Assembly (NCBI RefSeq): GCF_000378965.1
Contig: NZ_KB900536.1
Location: 2,915,407-2,979,406, forward strand
Length of the DNA: 64,000 nucleotides
Reading direction: 5' to 3'
DNA from: Thioalkalivibrio thiocyanodenitrificans ARhD 1
GTDB lineage: Bacteria; Pseudomonadota; Gammaproteobacteria; Ectothiorhodospirales; Ectothiorhodospiraceae
The stretch's first letter is position 1, and each line of letters begins with the position of its first letter. This document shows positions 49,999-58,917 of this stretch, in pieces. Under the pieces are notes generated by a model that did not search any database, was not told the origin of the DNA, and worked only from the letters and a program-made list of their open reading frames with translations. Both the position numbers and the translations under genes were made by a program.

Positions 49999-50358
49999 TC
50001 ACACCAGGACCAGCACCCAGACCACCAGGGCGTGCGCGAAGGCCACGAACACCGCTGCGGATCCCAGGTCCTTGGCCCGGGCCGAGAGCTTGTGCCGTTC
50101 TCCGCCGAAGCGGTCGATCGCCGCCTCGATGCCCGAGTTCAGCAGTTCGACGATCAGGATTACGAACAGGCTACCGACGAGCAGTGCGCGTTCGAGCCCC
50201 GCGTCGGTCAGCCAGAAGGCCGCGGGTACGAGCACCAGGCAAAGCAGCAGCTCCTGGCGGAACGCCTCCTCGTGCCGGAAGGCCGAGCGCAGGCCGGTCC
50301 AGGAATAGCCGAAGGCCTTGATGATCCGGGTCAGGCCATGATGCGTGCTGTATGCCAT
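49999..50358 (-). CDS. dgkA: Diacylglycerol kinase
   Basis: 119 residues, three membrane helices, the small integral-membrane type. HEEAFRQELLLCLVLVPAAFWL and VELLNSGIEAAIDRFGGERHKLSARAKDLGSAAVFVAF carry the catalytic Glu residues and the family signature. It phosphorylates diacylglycerol to phosphatidic acid, which would recycle DAG produced by PlcP-like or other head-group turnover. 26 bp downstream of the OlsB-like gene. Confidence 0.95.
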   Translation of the reverse strand: MAYSTHHGLTRIIKAFGYSWTGLRSAFRHEEAFRQELLLCLVLVPAAFWLTDAGLERALLVGSLFVILIVELLNSGIEAAIDRFGGERHKLSARAKDLGSAAVFVAFAHALVVWVLVLV

Positions 50359-50384
50359 GCGGATTGACCGGCCTCGGGCAAAGG

Positions 50385-51149
50385 TCAGGACACGGGTTCG
50401 CGCGCGAAATGCCGGAGATAGCGCTGCGGTATGCGCCGGACGTCCAGAAGGACAAGGACATCCGCCACGCCGAAATCGGGGTCCCAGCAGGGCTCACCGC
50501 AGATCCAGGCGCCGAGGCGCAGATAGGCCTTCAGGAGCGGCGGGGCCGGGCGGGTGACGGTATTCCCAACGACCGGCGGGATGGGTCGACGCGGGCGCAC
50601 CGTGAACGTCTCCGGTGCCCGATGGTTCGCCAGAAGGTGACTTATCAGCCCATAGGCCGAGGTGTCTTGCGGGGTGAAGGGGATGCTGGCGCAACCCATC
50701 ATGTAGGCCACCCGGCGCTCGATCATGATCCGCGCCAGTCCAGTCCACAGGGCCTGGATGGCCGCGCCGTTCCTGTGATCATGCCGTACGCAGGTGCGGC
50801 CGACCTCCATGACCCGGCCCGGCAGTGTCTCCAGAGCGCCGAGTTCGAACTCGCCCTTCGAGTAGAATCCCCCGGCGAGCGGCGCCACGTCCGACATGAG
50901 AATCCGCGTGGTCGCCACCACTTCCTCCGTGTCGATGAGCCGCACCAGGAGGTGATGGCAGAAGGCGTCGTAGACATCGGCGTCGATGCCCTGATCTGCG
51001 CCGGAAGGGCGAGCGCCCAGTTCCTCCATGAAGACCTGATGGCGCAGGCGCTGGCAGGCAAACACTGCCGAAGGCGTCGAGGCAAGCTCGGTGGTCAGTG
51101 CGGGGCATGCAGGTACTATCCAGGGGTGCTGTTCGGCCAGGTGCGCCAT
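50385..51149 (-). CDS. OlsB-like N-acyltransferase (ornithine lipid synthesis)
   Basis: 254 residues from ATG 51149. It shows the GNAT-like acyl-ACP acyltransferase pattern: ACQRLRHQVFMEELG, DVYDAFCHHLLV near 80, EVGRTCVRHDHRNGAAIQALWTGL near 135 and MMGCASIPF. The first enzyme of ornithine lipid synthesis (OlsB) looks like this, as do some PEP-CTERM-associated acyltransferases. The second enzyme, OlsA, is not adjacent. Ornithine lipids replace phospholipids at low phosphate, matching the surrounding genes. Confidence 0.75.
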   Translation of the reverse strand: MAHLAEQHPWIVPACPALTTELASTPSAVFACQRLRHQVFMEELGARPSGADQGIDADVYDAFCHHLLVRLIDTEEVVATTRILMSDVAPLAGGFYSKGEFELGALETLPGRVMEVGRTCVRHDHRNGAAIQALWTGLARIMIERRVAYMMGCASIPFTPQDTSAYGLISHLLANHRAPETFTVRPRRPIPPVVGNTVTRPAPPLLKAYLRLGAWICGEPCWDPDFGVADVLVLLDVRRIPQRYLRHFAREPVS

Positions 51150-51271
51150 GGTCGTGTTCCCGCTCTCGTGGACGGGGATAGTCTGAGAGCGGAAAGTGGC
51201 AATATGGTGAAGCGCGAGTGAACGGTGCGTGAATCCGTCAGTGCGCGTGTCGGGCGCCATGCCGACGGGCT

Positions 51272-51832
51272 TCATGGGGCGCCGCCCGGTACCGGAGAGA
51301 GCGAGATGGAGCCGCCCGCGATCATCGCGCCGATGATCGCGCCTGCCAGTACATCGCTCGGGTAATGCAGGCCCAGTACGGGCCGCGATGCGGCCACGAG
51401 TATGGTGAACGGAACGACCACCCAGAGCCACGCCGGCAGGTGGCTCAACAGGACGAGCGAAAAGGCGACCGCGTGAAGTGTGTGCCCGGACGGGAAGCTG
51501 TACTCGTCAAGCGGCGGTGTGCGCCGAATGATATTGTCGCTGATCATGAAGGGGCGCGGACGGCCGGTACGGCCCTTGAGCCACTTGTACACGATCAGGC
51601 AGGTGAGCCCGGTCAGGGTCATGTGCACGCTGATCTGCAGTCCCTTGACGCCGTGCACCAGCGGGAGGATCAGCATCAGGGAGTACCAGAACACGCCGTC
51701 TCCGAGGCGGCTGATCAGGGCGAAGAATCGGCCCACGTGCTCACGGCGGTTGGCGCGGTTCAGGAGCCTGCACAGCGAAAGATCCAGTGCCTGCATGCGG
51801 GCGAGACCGGGAGAGGTGGTCGAGGCGGACAT
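51272..51832 (-). CDS. PAP2-family membrane phosphatase
   Basis: 186 residues, five to six helices. The three phosphatase motifs are present: KGRTGRPRPF, YSFPSGHTLHA and SRPVLGLHYPSDVLAG. It acts on lipid phosphates such as phosphatidic acid or undecaprenyl pyrophosphate. The start is four bases after the glycosyltransferase stop, so the two are coupled. Dephosphorylating PA would supply DAG, the acceptor for the neighbouring GT4. Confidence 0.9.
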   Translation of the reverse strand: MSASTTSPGLARMQALDLSLCRLLNRANRREHVGRFFALISRLGDGVFWYSLMLILPLVHGVKGLQISVHMTLTGLTCLIVYKWLKGRTGRPRPFMISDNIIRRTPPLDEYSFPSGHTLHAVAFSLVLLSHLPAWLWVVVPFTILVAASRPVLGLHYPSDVLAGAIIGAMIAGGSISLSPVPGGAP

Positions 51833-51836
51833 GGTT

Positions 51837-53042
51837 TCAGCCTCCTGCGGGTTCCTGGCACAGCCGTTGGAGTATTTGCTCGTGGCGCCGGCAGATCCTG
51901 GACCAGTCGAGCTCAAGGGTCGTTTCGCGCGCGGCAGCGGCGAGCCGGGCGGCCTGCGCGCGATCCGCCGCCAGTTCGGTGGATGTCCTGACAAATCCCT
52001 CGCTGTCAGAACAGGCCACCGTGCGGCCGTTGCGGCCGTCAACGATGTGCTCGCGCGCGGCTGCATAATCGAACGCCAGCACCGCCAGGCCGCTGGCCAT
52101 GGCCTCGAGCGTGACGTTACCGAAGGTTTCGCTCAGGCTGGGGAACAGGAAGATATCGGCCGAGGCATAGTGCTCGGCGAGGGCCGCGCCCGTCTGCATC
52201 CCCGCAAAATGCACCTCGGGGTGGGCGGCGGCGAGGTCCCTTCGGGCCGGACCGTCCCCCACCACCACCATGCGCGCGCCGGGAACCTGTTCACGGGCAT
52301 GCTCGTAGGCCCTGAGGGCAAGCGGCAGGTTCTTCTCCGGTGCGACACGGCTGACCATGAGCATGACCCGGTCGTCCGCGCCGGCGCCCCATGCCTCGCG
52401 CAGGTCGGCCCGGCGATGACGGGGATGGAACTGATCGGTATCGATCCCGCGCGCCAGTACCTCCAGCCGCCGAAAACCCTGGCGTTCCAGTTCGATCACG
52501 AGTGAGCGGGTCGGAACCAGTGTCAGCCGGGTCCGGTTGTGCAGGGTGCGCAGGTAGCGCAGGGCCACGGGCATGAGCGGACCCAGGCCGTAATGGGCCG
52601 TGTACTGATGAAAGTTGGTGTGGAAGTCGCTCACTACCGGGATGTTCAGTGCCCCGGCCGCACGAACGGCCGACCATCCCAGCGGACCCTCGGTGACGAT
52701 GTGCACCACATCCGGACGTTCCCGCCGCCAGCGCCTCTTCAGCAGGCCGGTACAGGGCAGTCCCATGCGCAGCTCGTGGTAGCGCGGCAGTGGCATGCCG
52801 CGCAGGACGAGGGTATCGACCCCGTCGATCCCGACGCCCCTATCGACGCCTCCCTGGCGTAACCGTATCAGAGTGACGTCATGGTGCGCGCTCAGCCCCT
52901 CCACCATGCGATGGATCGTCATTGCCACGCCATTGACCTCCGGCGGCCATGTCTCGGTCACGACCGATATGCGCAGACGAGCGAGGCCACCGCCGGCGGC
53001 GGCCGGCAGATCATTGGAAAGGTTCATGGCGGAGCCGTCCAT
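51837..53042 (-). CDS. GT4-family glycosyltransferase, probably lipid-directed
   Basis: 401 residues. N-terminal domain RISVVTETWPPEVNGVAMTI, acceptor-side HTNFHQYTAHYGLG, C-terminal nucleotide-sugar part ARGIDTDQFHP, MVSRVAPEKNLPLAL and FPSLSETFGNVTLEAMASGLAV (E-x7-E motif). It resembles the branch often labelled alpha-mannosyltransferase MgtA/Agt, which makes glycolipids from diacylglycerol. First gene of the GT4-PAP2 pair. A Pho-box-like site lies 34 bp before the start. An alternative ATG is at 53027. The sugar and acceptor are inferred. Confidence 0.85.
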   Translation of the reverse strand: MDGSAMNLSNDLPAAAGGGLARLRISVVTETWPPEVNGVAMTIHRMVEGLSAHHDVTLIRLRQGGVDRGVGIDGVDTLVLRGMPLPRYHELRMGLPCTGLLKRRWRRERPDVVHIVTEGPLGWSAVRAAGALNIPVVSDFHTNFHQYTAHYGLGPLMPVALRYLRTLHNRTRLTLVPTRSLVIELERQGFRRLEVLARGIDTDQFHPRHRRADLREAWGAGADDRVMLMVSRVAPEKNLPLALRAYEHAREQVPGARMVVVGDGPARRDLAAAHPEVHFAGMQTGAALAEHYASADIFLFPSLSETFGNVTLEAMASGLAVLAFDYAAAREHIVDGRNGRTVACSDSEGFVRTSTELAADRAQAARLAAAARETTLELDWSRICRRHEQILQRLCQEPAGG

Positions 53043-53075
53043 GCGGGCACTGTGCCTGACGAACTTTTCAGCCGG

Positions 53076-53093
53076 GTGACGGATCGATGACGA
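53076..53093 (-). promoter_or_regulatory. Candidate Pho box upstream of the glycosyltransferase
   Basis: Read on the minus strand: TCGTCAT, four bases CGAT, CCGTCAC. Two 11-bp-spaced half-sites match CTGTCAT/CTGTCAC at 5 and 6 of 7 positions. A weaker third half-site TCGTCAG follows further downstream. It would place the GT4-PAP2 genes under PhoB control. Confidence 0.5.
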
Positions 53094-53174
53094 AGGCGTT
53101 TAACCCGGACATTGCACCAGGGCGGTGGGGCCGGGTCCCGGTGCAGCCCGCTCGTCTTAGTCGGTTGACCGCCA

Positions 53175-53203
53175 GAAGAAAAAAGGCCCGCGCGAGGCGG
53201 GCC
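53175..53203 (-). terminator. Rho-independent terminator of phoX
   Basis: On the minus strand GGCCCGC CTCG GCGGGCC-type hairpin followed by CTTTTTTCTT. It lies about 57 bp after the phoX stop and separates it from the GT4 promoter region. Confidence 0.88.
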
Positions 53204-53259
53204 AGAGCAGGAGGAGACTGAAAAGGTGGGGCGTCCCTGCCCCCGGTTTCGCTCCTTGA

Positions 53260-55287
53260 TCACGTGCCGACCACGCCGCCGTCGTCCCTGGTGATGATCA
53301 CCGTGGCGGAGCGGGCGCGGGCGTTGCCGCCGTCGGGCCAGTTGGAGGCCACCTGGGGGAAGATCTCGCCGCTCTCGCCCGGGTGCTGGATGTTGATGAA
53401 CAGTGTGCGGTTGTCCGGCGTGGAGATGCAGCCGGTCACCTCCTGGCCCAGGGGACCGACGAAGAAGCGACGGATCTCACCCGTGTAGGGATTGGCGGCG
53501 AGCATCTGGTTGTTGCCGAAGCGGCCCTGCTCGGCACGTTGCTGGCTGCCGCCCATGTCCGTCTGGATCCAGAGCACCCCGTTGTGGTCGATCCACAGGC
53601 CGTCCGGACTGGCGAACATGTTGGTCTCATCCAAAGGCTCGCCGTCGAGCTTGCGACTGTCGTCGGTGGGACCGCCAAGGACGAAGATGTCCCACTCGAA
53701 ACGCAGCGCCCAGGGGCGGTTGCCCTGCTCGCGCCAGCGGATGATGTGGCCGAAGTCACTGTTGGCGCGGGGGTTGGCCGCATCCACCGGGTTGCTCGCC
53801 CCGCCCCGGGTGGAGTTGTTCGTCAGGGCGAAATAGACCTCGTTGGTCTGAGGGTGCACGGCGCCCCACTCGGGCCGGTCCATCTTGGTGGCACCCACCA
53901 CGTCGGCGGCCAGACGTGTGTTCACCAGCACGTCGGCCTGGTCCCTGAAGTCCACGCCGGCGGCGGCTGCCGCATCGCGGAAGGCCTTGTCGCGGATGTC
54001 CAGGGCGCGCCATTCGCCGGTGCCGTCATCGTGAAACACGGCAACAAACAGCGTGCCCCTGTCCAGGATGTCGCCCCTGGTCCGGCTGGGCTGGTAGCGG
54101 CCCTCGGTGACGAACTTGTAGATGTACTCGTTGCGGGCATCGTCACCGGAATAGAAGGTCAGGGGCTGACCGTTCTGCGCCGGAGCGAACACCACGCCCT
54201 CGTGGGCAAAGCGGCCCAGGGCGGTGCGCTTGACCGGGGTGCTCTCGGGATCGAAGGGGTCGATCTCCACGATCCAGCCCTGGCCGTTGGGCTCGTTGCG
54301 ATAGTCCTCCGTGGCGGACAGGCCCTTCACGGAGGCGTCGAAGCGGGCATACGCGTCGATGTGGGTGACGGTGTCCCAGCGGTAGCGGGTGTTGCCGGTG
54401 GGCACACCGTAGCGGGCCAGTTCGCGAGGACGCTCGCCGCTGCGATAGGCGAAGTAGCCGGCCCAGTTCTCCTCGCAGGTGAGGTAGGTGCCCCAGGGGG
54501 TGAAGCCGTGGGCGCAGTTGTTGAGGGTACCGCGGGTCATGGTGCCGTCGGGGCTGTACCTGGTCTTCACCAGGTCGGAGCCGCGCACCGGGCCGCTGAT
54601 CTCCATGGGGGTGCCGGCGGTGATGCGGCGGTTGTACTCGCCCTTCACCACTTCCCACTCGCCGTGGGCCACTTCGCGCACTTGCACCACGGACACGCCG
54701 TGTGCGGCCACTTCCTTGCGCACCTCGTCCTCGATTACGCGGGCACCCCCCACGATGGTGGCGCCGTTGGGATGCAGCTTGGGCTGGTCGATGTATTCGT
54801 GGTTCATGCAGATCAGGCCATGGAGGTTGGCCTCGTCACCGCTGCCCAGGGGGAAGAAGTGGATGCCGTCATGGTTCATGCCGATCTGGCATTCCTGGTC
54901 GGCGCCGGTGTTCAGCCCGCCGTCCACGTAGGAGGGGTAGTCGCCGCAGATGGGTGTGCCCCAGGGCAGGAAGGGCCTGGCGGTGTAGCCGGCGGGCACC
55001 ACGGTGGTGTCTGCGATGGACACGGGTACGGGAGTGAAACCCAGTTCGCCCTTCAGGCCGAAAGGGGGTCGGCCCTGGGCCCGGGGCGGCAGGAAGCCGG
55101 GGGCAGCCAGGGCACCGGCGCCGGCGGAGGCGAACACGCCCGCCATGGCCGCGGCGATACCGCCACGCATCACATCGCGCCGGGAGACACGCTTCTCCAG
55201 TATGCTGGCGAAGGTGGGGTTGCCGGAGGTATTGCTCGGGATCTCGTCGCCATCGGTGGCGTGAAGCAGTTGTGTCTTGTCTTTCAT
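53260..55287 (-). CDS. phoX: PhoX-type alkaline phosphatase, Tat-exported
   Basis: 675 residues (DUF839). The N terminus has a twin-arginine signal VSRRDVMRGGIAAAMAGVFASAGAGALA near 33-60, so the folded enzyme with its Fe/Ca cofactor is exported by Tat. PhoX landmarks include ICMNHEY near 150, AHGFTPWGTYLTCEENW near 265, TYSGDDARNEYIYKFV-like segments and NMFASPDGLWIDHNGVLWIQTD near 555. A GAAGGAG site precedes the ATG. It releases phosphate from organic esters under phosphate limitation, agreeing with the adjacent lipid genes. Confidence 0.93.
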   Translation of the reverse strand: MKDKTQLLHATDGDEIPSNTSGNPTFASILEKRVSRRDVMRGGIAAAMAGVFASAGAGALAAPGFLPPRAQGRPPFGLKGELGFTPVPVSIADTTVVPAGYTARPFLPWGTPICGDYPSYVDGGLNTGADQECQIGMNHDGIHFFPLGSGDEANLHGLICMNHEYIDQPKLHPNGATIVGGARVIEDEVRKEVAAHGVSVVQVREVAHGEWEVVKGEYNRRITAGTPMEISGPVRGSDLVKTRYSPDGTMTRGTLNNCAHGFTPWGTYLTCEENWAGYFAYRSGERPRELARYGVPTGNTRYRWDTVTHIDAYARFDASVKGLSATEDYRNEPNGQGWIVEIDPFDPESTPVKRTALGRFAHEGVVFAPAQNGQPLTFYSGDDARNEYIYKFVTEGRYQPSRTRGDILDRGTLFVAVFHDDGTGEWRALDIRDKAFRDAAAAAGVDFRDQADVLVNTRLAADVVGATKMDRPEWGAVHPQTNEVYFALTNNSTRGGASNPVDAANPRANSDFGHIIRWREQGNRPWALRFEWDIFVLGGPTDDSRKLDGEPLDETNMFASPDGLWIDHNGVLWIQTDMGGSQQRAEQGRFGNNQMLAANPYTGEIRRFFVGPLGQEVTGCISTPDNRTLFINIQHPGESGEIFPQVASNWPDGGNARARSATVIITRDDGGVVGT

Positions 55288-55502
55288 GGTGGGCTCCTTC
55301 TTCCTGGGTCAGGATGGGGTTGCATTGCAGCCGGGAAGTCTGGTGGGTCTCTGTGACAACCCTGTTTAGCCCTGGTGTGATTTCGATGAAGCGGGAGCCC
55401 GTTCACACTTCACTCTGCACTCCGAAACCGTTACCATGCCCGGCCATTCACGCTGCGTGAATGCATAAGACGCCGGCCTCCGGCCGGCAACCATGACCCA
55501 TC

Positions 55503-55710
55503 AGGTGTTCCGCCCCGAAAATGCCGGGCGCGGAATGAAACGGGAAGCAGGTGAGAGGCCTGCGCTGCCCCCGCAACGGTGATGGGAGGGTCATGGAGCG
55601 GAAGCCTGCTCCATGACCCCGCGAAACGAGCGCCACTGCGCCCTGGGCGTGGGAAGGTGTTTCGCGGGATCGATGCGCTCGATACTCCCCAAGCCCGGAG
55701 ACCGGCCTGA
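55503..55710 (+). ncRNA. Cobalamin riboswitch
   Basis: The conserved elements appear in order: GGGAAGCAGGTGAGAGGCC at 55542, CTGCCCCCGCAACGGT at 55565, the B12 box GCCACTGCG at 55632, GGGAAGGTG at 55651, and a closing AAGCCCGGAGACCGGCCTG ending near 55709. It lies 117 bp before the btuB-like start, so binding of adenosylcobalamin should shut off the receptor. Confidence 0.95.
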
Positions 55711-55827
55711 CGGGTTGCAACCGGACTGCGGTGGGCCGTCTGGCGGATTCCGGCGTACGCTGATGCGTGGCGCCCGCCCGCCCGTCATGCCCGCCCGGCC
55801 ATCTTCAGTGGCTTGCGGAGGGCAACC

Positions 55828-57642
55828 ATGCGACATATTTCTTTTCGATCCCGGTCTCTCGCCGGACTGGGCCTGATCCTGTCGGCACACGCGGCGGCCA
55901 TGCCCGCCCATGGTGCCGATGTCCTGGACCCCATCATCGTGACCACGGCCACCCGAACGGCCGTGACGGCGGACGAGACCCTGGCGCCGGTGACCATCAT
56001 CACGCGCGAGGACATCGAGCGGACGCCGGCGGTGGATGTGGCGGATCTGCTGAATACCCATGCCAATATCGACGTGGCACGCAACGGGGGCTTCGGTCAG
56101 CCGGTGTCCACCTTCATTCGCGGTGCCAACAGCAGTCACACGCTGGTGCTGGTGGATGGCGTGCGCATCAACCCCGGCACCATCGGGCTGGCTGCGCTGC
56201 AGAACATCGATCCGGCCCACGTCGAGCGCATCGAGGTGGTGCGCGGTCCGCGCTCGGCCCTGTACGGCTCCGATGCCATCGGCGGGGGGATCAACGTCAT
56301 CACCCGCGAGCCGCCGGAAGGGGGGCGCTGGGAGGCGTCCGCCGGTGCCGGAAACCATGGCGCCCGCAGCGGGCGCGCCTCCGTTGGCGGGGCGCAGGGA
56401 CCGTGGCGGGGTGGAGTGTCGGTGAGTCACTTCGAGGCCGACGGCTATCCGGTGGTCTCCGATGCCGAGACCGATCACGGTCATCGCAACACCTCGTTCA
56501 ACGCCCATGCCGGCGTCGATCTGGGGGCCTGGGACGTGGATCTGAACCACTGGCAGGCTGAAGGGCGTACCGAGTACTGGAGCTTTGGCGACCTGAGCCA
56601 GGATTTCCTGGATCGGGTCACGGCGCTCACGGGACGTTACGGGACCCACGGCCCTTCCTCGGGCCGGCTGCGGGTGACCTATCATCGCAGCCGGATCGAC
56701 CAGAATGACGAGAACTTCCTTGGCGACCTGGACCATGCCCACACGACCCGCACCGGCGTGGAATGGCAGCATGATCACGCCATCGCCCCCAACCAGTTGT
56801 TGACACTGGGGATCGGCTGGGAACGCGAGGAGGTGAATGCCCTGTCCTTCGGCACCCGTATCGACGAACGCAATCACGTGCGCTCCGGCTTCGTCCAGCA
56901 TGATCTGGAAGCGGGGCCGCACCGGGTGATCGGCGCCTTGCGCGTCACCGACCACGACGCCTTCGGCAGCCGCACCACGGGGAATCTGGACTACGGGTAC
57001 CGGCTGTCATCCCGGTGGCGTCTCACCGCGGGCGCGGGTACCGCCTACCGCGCGCCGGACAACACCGACCGTTTCGGCTTCGGCGGCAACCCGGACCTGC
57101 GCCCCGAAACCTCGCGCAGCGTGGAAGCGGGCGTGCGTTTTCAGCCGGCCCCGGGCACGCGGTGGCGGGCTGTCGTGTTCGAGAACCGCATCCGCGATCT
57201 GATCATCTTTGACGGTACGCGGATGGAGAACGTGGAGCGGGCGCGCATCACCGGACTGGAGGTATCCGTGGACCACCGTGCCGGGCCCTGGCGCAGCCGT
57301 GCGGAGCTTCTCTGGCAGACGCCGCGCAACGAGACGCGCGACGAGCGCCTGCCGCGCCGGGCCCGGGAACGGGCCGCGTTCACCCTGGCCTACGATCAGG
57401 GCCGCTCGGACTACCAGGCGCAGGTGGTGGCCGTGGGCGGACGCAAGGATTCGAGCTTCAGCGATGAGACGCTCTCCGGCTATGGTCTGCTGAACCTGTC
57501 CGCCGGCCATCGCCTGAGTGGCATCTGGATGCTGCGGGGCACGGTGGAGAATCTGCTGGACCGGGATTACGAGACCGCCGCGGGCTATCCCGCGCGCGGG
57601 CGATTTGTCATGCTGACCCTCTCGGCCGGGGGCGGCCTGTAA
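55828..57642 (+). CDS. btuB: TonB-dependent vitamin B12 receptor (BtuB-like)
   Basis: 604 residues from ATG 55828 (GGAGGG at -11). Signal peptide ending AHAAAMPAHGAD, TonB box-like DPIIVTTATR, plug domain VTIITREDIERTPAVDVADLLNTHANIDVARNGG...RGANSSHTLVLVDGVRINPGT...ERIEVVRGPRSALYGSDAIGGGINVIT, and a 22-strand barrel ending in LSAGGGL instead of an aromatic residue. The upstream cobalamin riboswitch identifies the ligand class. Supplies B12 for NrdJ and other enzymes. No btuCDF nearby. Confidence 0.93.
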   Translation: MRHISFRSRSLAGLGLILSAHAAAMPAHGADVLDPIIVTTATRTAVTADETLAPVTIITREDIERTPAVDVADLLNTHANIDVARNGGFGQPVSTFIRGANSSHTLVLVDGVRINPGTIGLAALQNIDPAHVERIEVVRGPRSALYGSDAIGGGINVITREPPEGGRWEASAGAGNHGARSGRASVGGAQGPWRGGVSVSHFEADGYPVVSDAETDHGHRNTSFNAHAGVDLGAWDVDLNHWQAEGRTEYWSFGDLSQDFLDRVTALTGRYGTHGPSSGRLRVTYHRSRIDQNDENFLGDLDHAHTTRTGVEWQHDHAIAPNQLLTLGIGWEREEVNALSFGTRIDERNHVRSGFVQHDLEAGPHRVIGALRVTDHDAFGSRTTGNLDYGYRLSSRWRLTAGAGTAYRAPDNTDRFGFGGNPDLRPETSRSVEAGVRFQPAPGTRWRAVVFENRIRDLIIFDGTRMENVERARITGLEVSVDHRAGPWRSRAELLWQTPRNETRDERLPRRARERAAFTLAYDQGRSDYQAQVVAVGGRKDSSFSDETLSGYGLLNLSAGHRLSGIWMLRGTVENLLDRDYETAAGYPARGRFVMLTLSAGGGL

Positions 57643-57874
57643 ACGGCGCCGGCCGTTCCAAAGGGAAAAGCAGGAATCGGGAGGTGAGAATGATGCACCT
57701 GGTGGACCGGTGCGTTGCGTCTGAGACAGTGCCGGTCCTGAATGCTGAAGGCGTCGAGGTGCCAGGCGGGCAGGGAGAGTCCCTGAAGCAGACGCCGCAT
57801 TGCCTGCGCGTCCGCTCCCCCTGCGTTCCGTATCCGCGCTGCGCGTATCACCGGTGATCGGAGCAGCCGGAAAC

Positions 57875-58786
57875 ATGTACCGGATCGGCATCGACCTGGG
57901 GGGCACCAAGACCGAGATCATCGTTCTGGATGAACACGGGCAGGTGCGGCTTCGGCGCCGCGTGCCGACGCCGCGGGACGACTACGAAGGCACGCTGTCC
58001 ACCGTCGCCTCCCTGGTACGCGAGGCGGAAGCGGAACTGGGCACGAGCGCCACCGTGGGCGTGGGCACGCCGGGGGCCGTCTCGGCGCGCACCGGGCGCA
58101 TGAAGAACTGCAATTCCGTGTGGCTCAACGGCCGGCCGCTGCGCGAGGATCTGGAGGCGCGCCTGGACCGGCCGGTGCGCATCGCAAATGACGCCAACTG
58201 TCTGGCCCTGTCCGAGGCCACCGACGGCGCGGGCGCCGGCGCGGCGGTGGTGTTCGCCGTGATCCTCGGTACCGGCACCGGGGCGGGGCTCGTCGTGGAC
58301 GGCCGGCTGCTCACCGGGGCCAACGCCATCGCGGGCGAGTGGGGTCACAACCCGTTGCCCTGGTCCCGGGAGGATGAGCATCCGGGCCCCGAATGCTACT
58401 GCGGCCGTCGCGGGTGTCTGGAAACCTGGCTGTCCGGATCCGGCCTGGCCGCCGATCACCGGCGCATGACCGGCCAGACCCTGGATGTGCGCACCATCGC
58501 GGCCCGCGCGCTCGGCGGGGACAGAGATTGCGCGGCCACGCTTTCGCGCCACGAGGACCGCCTGGCGCGTGGGCTTGCCCATGTGGTCAATATCCTGGAC
58601 CCCCAGGTGATCGTGCTGGCGGGCGGGGTGTCCGCCATCCCCGGTCTGTATGCCGGTGTGCCCGAAAGATGGGGGCAATATATATTTTCAGATCAAGTAG
58701 ATACGAGAATTCTTCCGGCCCGGCACGGAGATTCCAGCGGTGTTCGGGGCGCCGCCTGGCTGTGGCCGGCCGCCCCGGAGGCCTGA
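57875..58786 (+). CDS. ROK-family sugar kinase
   Basis: 303 residues from ATG 57875. N-terminal phosphate loop IGIDLGGTKTEIIVLD, LNGRPLREDLEARLDRPVRIANDANCLALSEA with the catalytic Asp near 107, ILGTGTGAGLVVDG, GEWGHNPLPW, and a CxCGxxGCxE zinc motif (CYCGRRGCLETWLSG). The best match by motif is the fructokinase/N-acetylglucosamine kinase (Mak/NagK) group. No sugar transporter adjoins it, so the substrate is open. Confidence 0.9.
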   Translation: MYRIGIDLGGTKTEIIVLDEHGQVRLRRRVPTPRDDYEGTLSTVASLVREAEAELGTSATVGVGTPGAVSARTGRMKNCNSVWLNGRPLREDLEARLDRPVRIANDANCLALSEATDGAGAGAAVVFAVILGTGTGAGLVVDGRLLTGANAIAGEWGHNPLPWSREDEHPGPECYCGRRGCLETWLSGSGLAADHRRMTGQTLDVRTIAARALGGDRDCAATLSRHEDRLARGLAHVVNILDPQVIVLAGGVSAIPGLYAGVPERWGQYIFSDQVDTRILPARHGDSSGVRGAAWLWPAAPEA

Positions 58787-58826
58787 GCCCCATGGCCACG
58801 AAACTTCTTTGAAAAAGTCAGACGGT

Positions 58827-58838
58827 TGACTATAGTCA
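58827..58838. promoter_or_regulatory. Perfect 12-bp palindrome, candidate TetR operator
   Basis: TGACTATAGTCA is its own reverse complement; flanking GTCAGACGGT...GTGACT extends the symmetry loosely. It is 80 bp upstream of the dsrE-like gene, whose operon includes a TetR regulator, and overlaps a TTGACT hexamer that could be a -35 box. Confidence 0.5.
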
Positions 58839-58917
58839 GTGACTTCCCCGGATCGCGAGGGGTATTAGACAATCCCTCCGCTTAGAGAGGGATCATCCAC
58901 TCAAGCAGGAGTCACTC

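Noticed and set aside
53383-55356. 657-codon plus-strand frame over phoX
   Set aside because: Antisense of a well-conserved Tat-exported phosphatase.
55340-55375. Pho box upstream of phoX (CTGTGACAACCCTGTTTA)
   Set aside because: It reads on the plus strand, away from phoX, and only the CTGT parts match, so I did not list it as a feature.
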